Translations under genes and position numbers: made by a program | In this document: positions 59,588-64,000 of the stretch, piece by piece | How the letters are laid out: every line of letters starts with the position of its first letter | How positions within the stretch are numbered: the first letter of the stretch is position 1 | DNA from: Buchnera aphidicola (Chaitophorus viminalis) | GTDB lineage: Bacteria; Pseudomonadota; Gammaproteobacteria; Enterobacterales; Enterobacteriaceae | DNA: 64,000 bases | NCBI RefSeq assembly: GCF_026122795.1 | Contig: NZ_JAIWQV010000003.1 | Location: 1 to 64,000 of the forward strand | Direction: 5' to 3' | The notes under the pieces: generated by a model | What the model saw: the letters and a program-made list of their open reading frames with translations, nothing else | The model's database searches: none | Told to the model about the DNA's origin: nothing

Positions 59588-60874
59588 TTAATTATATTTA
59601 CATATAGAATAAAATTTTAAAAAATAATCAGGAAAAGTTTTATTAATACATTTTGGATTTAAAATAATTACTGGAGTTCCAGATAAAGATAATAAAGAAA
59701 AACACATTGCTATACGATGATCATTATATGTACTAATTTCTACTTTAGGAATTTTTTTTGGAGGAATAATAGTTAAATAATCATTTCCTTCTGTAATAAT
59801 AGCTCCAACTTTTTTTAGCTCATGAGACATAGCATATAAACGATCTGTTTCTTTAACTCTCCAATTATAAATATTTCTAATAGTTGTTTTTCCTTTAGCA
59901 AATAAAGCTGTTATAGCAATTGTCATTGCAGCATCTGGAATATCATTTAAATCCATATCAATAGAATGTAATTCTTTTTTAGAACATTGAATATAGTTTT
60001 TTCCGAAAGTAATTTTAGCTCCCATTTTTTCTAAAATAGAAGCAAATTTTATATCTCCTTGTATGCTGTTTTTTCCAATTCCTAAGACATTAACTGTTCC
60101 TCCTTTAATTGCAGCTGCAGATAGAAAATAAGAAGCTGATGAAGCATCACCTTCTATAAAATATTTTTTTGGAGAAATATAATTTTGATTACCTGTAATA
60201 AAAAATTCTTTATAATTACGATTAATAACTTTAATTCCAAAATCTTTCATCATTTGTATAGTAAGATCAATATATGGCTTAGAAACTAAGTTTCCTTGAA
60301 TTAAAATTTGTGTATTATTTTTTAATATTGGAGATGCTAATAATAAACCTGTTAAAAATTGACTAGAAATACTTCCATTTAAAAAAATTATTCCACCTTT
60401 AAATCCTCCTTTAATATAAATTGGTACATTATTTTTTTGTTTTAAATATTTAAATTTAGCGTTTCCTTGTTTTAATGCATCAATTAAATGTTTAATAGGT
60501 CTTTGTTGCATTCTTTTATCTCCAGTAATAATAATATTATTACTTTTAATAGATAATACAGATAATAAAGATCGTACTGCAGTACCTGCGTTTCCTAAAA
60601 ATAAAGTAATATTTTTATTTATAGGAAAATTTTTTCCTTGACCATAAATTTTACAAAAAGTATTATTCTTTGAAAGAATATATTTTATTCCTAATTTTTG
60701 TAAAGCATATAACATATATTTAACATCATCACTATATAATATGTTTTTTAAAACAGTCTTTCCATAAGACATTGCTGAAAGAAGTAATGCACGATTTGTA
60801 ATACTTTTTGAACCAGGAAGATATATATCACCTTCTATTTTTATAGGAGGTTGAATGATTATTTTTTTTATCAT
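59588..60874 (-). CDS. aroA: 3-phosphoshikimate 1-carboxyvinyltransferase (EPSP synthase)
   Basis: Penultimate step to chorismate, feeding tryptophan and phenylalanine supply to the host. 428 aa (E. coli 427). LPGSKSITNRALLLSAM, LGNAGTAVRSLLSVL, GDKRMQQRPIKHLIDAL, SSQFLTGLLLASP, EGDASSASYFLSAAAI, DIPDAAMTIA and YNWRVKETDRL: all substrate-binding arginines and acidic residues are in place. Follows serC at a 66-bp distance, as in E. coli. Confidence 0.97.
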   Translation of the reverse strand: MIKKIIIQPPIKIEGDIYLPGSKSITNRALLLSAMSYGKTVLKNILYSDDVKYMLYALQKLGIKYILSKNNTFCKIYGQGKNFPINKNITLFLGNAGTAVRSLLSVLSIKSNNIIITGDKRMQQRPIKHLIDALKQGNAKFKYLKQKNNVPIYIKGGFKGGIIFLNGSISSQFLTGLLLASPILKNNTQILIQGNLVSKPYIDLTIQMMKDFGIKVINRNYKEFFITGNQNYISPKKYFIEGDASSASYFLSAAAIKGGTVNVLGIGKNSIQGDIKFASILEKMGAKITFGKNYIQCSKKELHSIDMDLNDIPDAAMTIAITALFAKGKTTIRNIYNWRVKETDRLYAMSHELKKVGAIITEGNDYLTIIPPKKIPKVEISTYNDHRIAMCFSLLSLSGTPVIILNPKCINKTFPDYFLKFYSICKYN

Positions 60875-60940
60875 GTAATTAGAACCATATTATGTTCTTT
60901 TATAAAATAAATATTTAAAAAAATATTTTTAAACATTAAA

Positions 60941-62032
60941 TTATAACGAACTATATTTTTTTTTAAAATATAACATAAATTTAACTAATTTTTTTATTCC
61001 TGCCAAAGGCATGGAATTATATATAGAAGCTCGAATACCTCCAGCTATTTTATGATTTTTTAATGCATATAAATTATTTAATTGTGCTTCTTTTACAAAT
61101 AAATTATCTAAAAACTTATTTTTTAATTGAAATACTACATTCATTTGAGATCTGTTTTTTTTATGTACAAAATTTTTATAAAAATTACTTGAATCAATCA
61201 CTTGATATAATAATTTAGATTTTTCTTGATTGATTTCTTCTATTTTTTGAATTCCTCCTATTTTTTTTAACCATTTAAAAATTAAGCTTGATAAATACCA
61301 TGAAAAATTTGTTGGAGTATTAAAAAGAGAATCATAATTATACATAATATTATAATCTAATATAGATGGAGTGAATTTTTTTGATTTTTTTAATAATTCT
61401 TTTTTTACAATTATAATTGTAAGACCTGAAGCTCCAATATTTTTTTGTGCACTTGCATAAATTAAAGAATATTTACTAATATCAATTACACGTGATAATA
61501 ATGTAGATGAAAAATCTCCTATTATATTTTTATTTTTAAAAATTGGTTCTTCATAAATTGCTATACCTTCAATTGTTTCATTTGGACAATAATGTATATA
61601 ATCTGAATTTAAATTAATATTCCATTTATGATAAGGAAGAACATATTTAATATTATCTATTTCTTGAAGAACATGAATGATATTAGTTTTACAATATTTT
61701 TGTGCTTCTTCAGCAGCTTTTTTAGACCAATAACCACTATAAATATAATCTACTTGACTGTTTTTTTCTGATAAATTCATCGGAATAGCAGAAAATTGAC
61801 CTCTTGCACCACCATGACAAAATAATATTTCATAATTATTTGGTATATTTAATAATTCTCGTAAATCATTTTTAGAATTTTTTTGTAATTCTAAAAATTC
61901 TTTGCTTCTGTGACTGATTTCTAAAATAGAAGATCCTAGATTACACCAATTTCTAAAATCTTGATGAGCTTTTTTCATAACTGAAATTGGTAACATAGAT
62001 GGACCAGCGCTAAAATTATAAATATAGTTCAT
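60941..62032 (-). CDS. serC: Phosphoserine aminotransferase
   Basis: PLP enzyme of serine synthesis (363 aa; E. coli 362). YNFSAGPSMLP start, LEISHRSKEFLEL, CHGGARGQFSAIPMNL, the PLP Lys in IYASAQKNIGASGLTI, and MNVVFQLKN with the C-terminal HKIAGGIRASIYNSMPLAG. The product path leads to serine, used by GlyA, TrpB and SerS in this window. Lies between serS and aroA. Confidence 0.97.
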   Translation of the reverse strand: MNYIYNFSAGPSMLPISVMKKAHQDFRNWCNLGSSILEISHRSKEFLELQKNSKNDLRELLNIPNNYEILFCHGGARGQFSAIPMNLSEKNSQVDYIYSGYWSKKAAEEAQKYCKTNIIHVLQEIDNIKYVLPYHKWNINLNSDYIHYCPNETIEGIAIYEEPIFKNKNIIGDFSSTLLSRVIDISKYSLIYASAQKNIGASGLTIIIVKKELLKKSKKFTPSILDYNIMYNYDSLFNTPTNFSWYLSSLIFKWLKKIGGIQKIEEINQEKSKLLYQVIDSSNFYKNFVHKKNRSQMNVVFQLKNKFLDNLFVKEAQLNNLYALKNHKIAGGIRASIYNSMPLAGIKKLVKFMLYFKKKYSSL

Positions 62033-62134
62033 TTTTTTCCATTTTAAATTAAATTATTATTTATATAATCGATGTAAAAATATTTAAATTTATTTATAAA
62101 ATTTTTATTTAAAAAATTTAATTTTATATATATT

Positions 62135-63427
62135 TTATGAAATAAGTTTTAAACCATTCATATATTTTTTACGTAATATTTTGGGTATTTTTATTGCTCC
62201 GTTTTGTAATTGATAGTTTTCAAGTATTGCTGCTAATATTCTACCTATAGCTAATCCAGAACCATTTAAAGTATGAACTGAAACATATTTATTATTTTTT
62301 TTACTAAAATAACGAGCTTGTATACGTTGAGCTTGAAAATCAAGCATATTAGAACATGAAGAAACTTCAATATAAGATTTATGTGAAGGAAACCATACTT
62401 CTAAATCATATGTTTTTGCAGATGAAAAGTTTGTTTCACCTGTACATAAAAGAATTTTTCTATAAGGTAATTTTAATAATTTTAAAATTTTTTCTGCATG
62501 TAATGTGATTTTTTCTAATGCATCACAAGATTTTTTTGGATGGGTAATATGCACTAACTCTACTTTATCGAATTGATTTAATCTAATTAAACCTTGAAAA
62601 TCTCGACCATAAGAATTAGATTCTGATCTAAAACATGGAGTTTTAGCTACAAACATATAAGGTAATTTAGATTTTTTTAAAATTTTATTTTGTACTAAAT
62701 TAGTTAAAGGTACTTCAGCTGTAGGAATTAAAAAATTTTTTTTAAGTTTTTTTTCTTTAGTTGTATATACACCAAATAAATTAGAGTGAAATTTAGGTAA
62801 TTGTCCAGTACCATATAAACACTCTTCATTAACAATATATGGAACATATATTTCTTTATATTTATGTTTTTTAATATGAATATCTAACATAAATTGACCT
62901 AAAATCCTATATAATTTAGCAATAATTCCTTTCATAATAAAAAAATTTGTACCTGAAATTTTTGCAGAAGTTTTCCAATCAAAACCATTTATTTTTTTTC
63001 CTAATTGTAAATGATTTTTTATTAAAAATTTTTGTTTTTTTATTTTTCCCCAAGTATATATAATTTTATTATCATGTGAGTTTTGTCCAAAAGGTACATC
63101 TTTTAATGTAATATTAGGTAAATTCACAGAAAAATCATAAATTTTTTTTTTTATAGTTTTAAATTTTTTTTTATATTTATTTAATTTTTTACTTAAAAGA
63201 ATATTTTTTTGAATAATTTTTTTTTGATCTTTTATTGAATTTTTTATATTTCCAATAAATTTAGAGTTATTTTTTTGAATTGATCTTAAATTTTCTGTTT
63301 TAAATTGTATATTTTTTCTTTTTTTTTCCAATTTTTTAAATTTTTTAATATCTAAAAAAAAACCTTTTTTTGATAAATTTAAAGCAATTTTTTTTATATT
63401 TTTTCTTAAAAATTTTGAATTAATCAT
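62135..63427 (-). CDS. serS: Seryl-tRNA synthetase
   Basis: Class II synthetase (430 aa, the E. coli length). An N-terminal coiled-coil arm (about residues 25-105, Lys-rich) reaches the long variable arm of tRNA-Ser. The core has TAEVPLTNL, motif 2 CFRSESNSYGRDFQGLIRLN, EVSSCSNMLDFQAQR and motif 3 GSGLAIGRILAAILENYQ. Divergent from trxB across a 191-bp gap without a clear promoter. Confidence 0.96.
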   Translation of the reverse strand: MINSKFLRKNIKKIALNLSKKGFFLDIKKFKKLEKKRKNIQFKTENLRSIQKNNSKFIGNIKNSIKDQKKIIQKNILLSKKLNKYKKKFKTIKKKIYDFSVNLPNITLKDVPFGQNSHDNKIIYTWGKIKKQKFLIKNHLQLGKKINGFDWKTSAKISGTNFFIMKGIIAKLYRILGQFMLDIHIKKHKYKEIYVPYIVNEECLYGTGQLPKFHSNLFGVYTTKEKKLKKNFLIPTAEVPLTNLVQNKILKKSKLPYMFVAKTPCFRSESNSYGRDFQGLIRLNQFDKVELVHITHPKKSCDALEKITLHAEKILKLLKLPYRKILLCTGETNFSSAKTYDLEVWFPSHKSYIEVSSCSNMLDFQAQRIQARYFSKKNNKYVSVHTLNGSGLAIGRILAAILENYQLQNGAIKIPKILRKKYMNGLKLIS

Positions 63428-63618
63428 GAAATTCTACTCATTAGATATATTTTTAATACAAAATATTCATATAAAAATAATTATATATTTTAAAAAATGT
63501 TTTTAAAACATATTAAATTCTAAAGAATATAGATATAATTTATATATAAATTTTGATGATTATATTATACTATAACTTCTATAAATAACTATAAATAGAT
63601 AATAAAAATTTAAAATTT

Positions 63619-64000
63619 ATGAAAAAACAAAAAATACATAGTAAAATAATTATATTAGGATCAGGACCAGCAGGTTATACAGCTGGAATATATTCTGCAA
63701 GAGCTAATTTAAATCCAATTATTATTACTGGAAATATTCCAGGTGGTCAATTAATGCAAACTAATATGATTGAAAATTGGCCTGGAGATTATAATACTTT
63801 AATAGGTTCAGAATTTATTCAAAGATTAAAAAATCATGCTTTAAAATTTAATACTTGTATTATAAATGATCACATTAATGATATAAATTTTCACTCTAAA
63901 CCTTTTATTTTAATTGGTGATGATAATATTTATACAGCTGATTCTATTATAATATCTACAGGATCTACACCTAGACGATTAAATATTGATTCTGAATCTT
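63619..64000 (+). CDS. trxB: Thioredoxin reductase, N-terminal part (cut by window end)
   Basis: First 127 codons of an open frame running off the window. FAD-binding ILGSGPAGYTAGIYSARA, GGQLMQTNMIENWPGD, the DHINDINF segment and IISTGSTPRR match E. coli TrxB from the ATG at 63619. The redox CxxC would lie beyond the edge. It recycles thioredoxin with NADPH. Confidence 0.95.
   Translation, partial: MKKQKIHSKIIILGSGPAGYTAGIYSARANLNPIIITGNIPGGQLMQTNMIENWPGDYNTLIGSEFIQRLKNHALKFNTCIINDHINDINFHSKPFILIGDDNIYTADSIIISTGSTPRRLNIDSES

Overview
The window is a slice of a Buchnera aphidicola chromosome, the obligate gammaproteobacterial symbiont of aphids. Four things point there. The sequence is extremely AT-rich, with long A and T runs inside genes. 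Almost every gene has an obvious E. coli orthologue of near-normal length. 16S rRNA sits in a split rRNA operon with tRNA-Ile and tRNA-Ala but no 23S or 5S. The gene order (argS-rrs, lepA-lepB-rnc-era, trpDCBA, bioDB/bioA, sucAB-gpmA-pfkA, serC-aroA-cmk-rpsA) is the Buchnera version of enterobacterial order with genes deleted from between neighbours. I see no insertion sequences, prophage, CRISPR or foreign islands. The host aphid cannot be named from this window.

Layout. 0.3-10.2 kb: bamA, fabZ, dnaE (+), then proS and argS (-). 10.2-14.4 kb: the 16S transcription unit (promoter, boxA, RNase III stem, rrs, trnI, trnA), then gloB, rnhA (-), dnaQ and tRNA-Asp (+), followed by 583 bp with no recognisable gene. 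14.9-21.3 kb: grpE, smpB, tadA (+), then acpS, era, rnc, lepB, lepA (-). 21.5-30.8 kb: a long + strand run of mnmA, purB, fabI, rnb, ychE, lipB, lipA, pyrF, ribA. 31-36.9 kb: yciA, the overlapping trpDCBA operon and suhB (-). 37.1-46 kb: hisS, glyA, the biotin genes bioD, bioB and bioA, pgl and a shortened mfd. 46.3-56.2 kb: gapA, fldA, a frameshifted phrB, ybgI, sucA, sucB, gpmA, pfkA. 56.2-64 kb: tpiA, rpsA, cmk, aroA, serC, serS (-) and the start of trxB (+), cut by the window edge.

Functionally this is a reduced genome running translation, replication, lower glycolysis, 2-oxoglutarate oxidation, lipoate and late biotin synthesis, and nutrient provision to the host (tryptophan from anthranilate, the shikimate step AroA, and serine/glycine).

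The observations most worth a second look are erosion with retained function. SuhB has lost every catalytic metal ligand, while the rRNA leader it would act on still has boxA and an almost perfect RNase III stem. phrB is full length apart from one missing base in a T10-A9-T5 tract, a candidate for transcriptional-slippage rescue. ProRS has lost its whole editing domain. Mfd has lost its UvrB-like repair module but kept the RNA polymerase-binding and motor domains. BamA lacks the usual terminal aromatic residue, and SucB has a degraded subunit-binding domain. I found no wholly novel multi-gene system and do not claim one.
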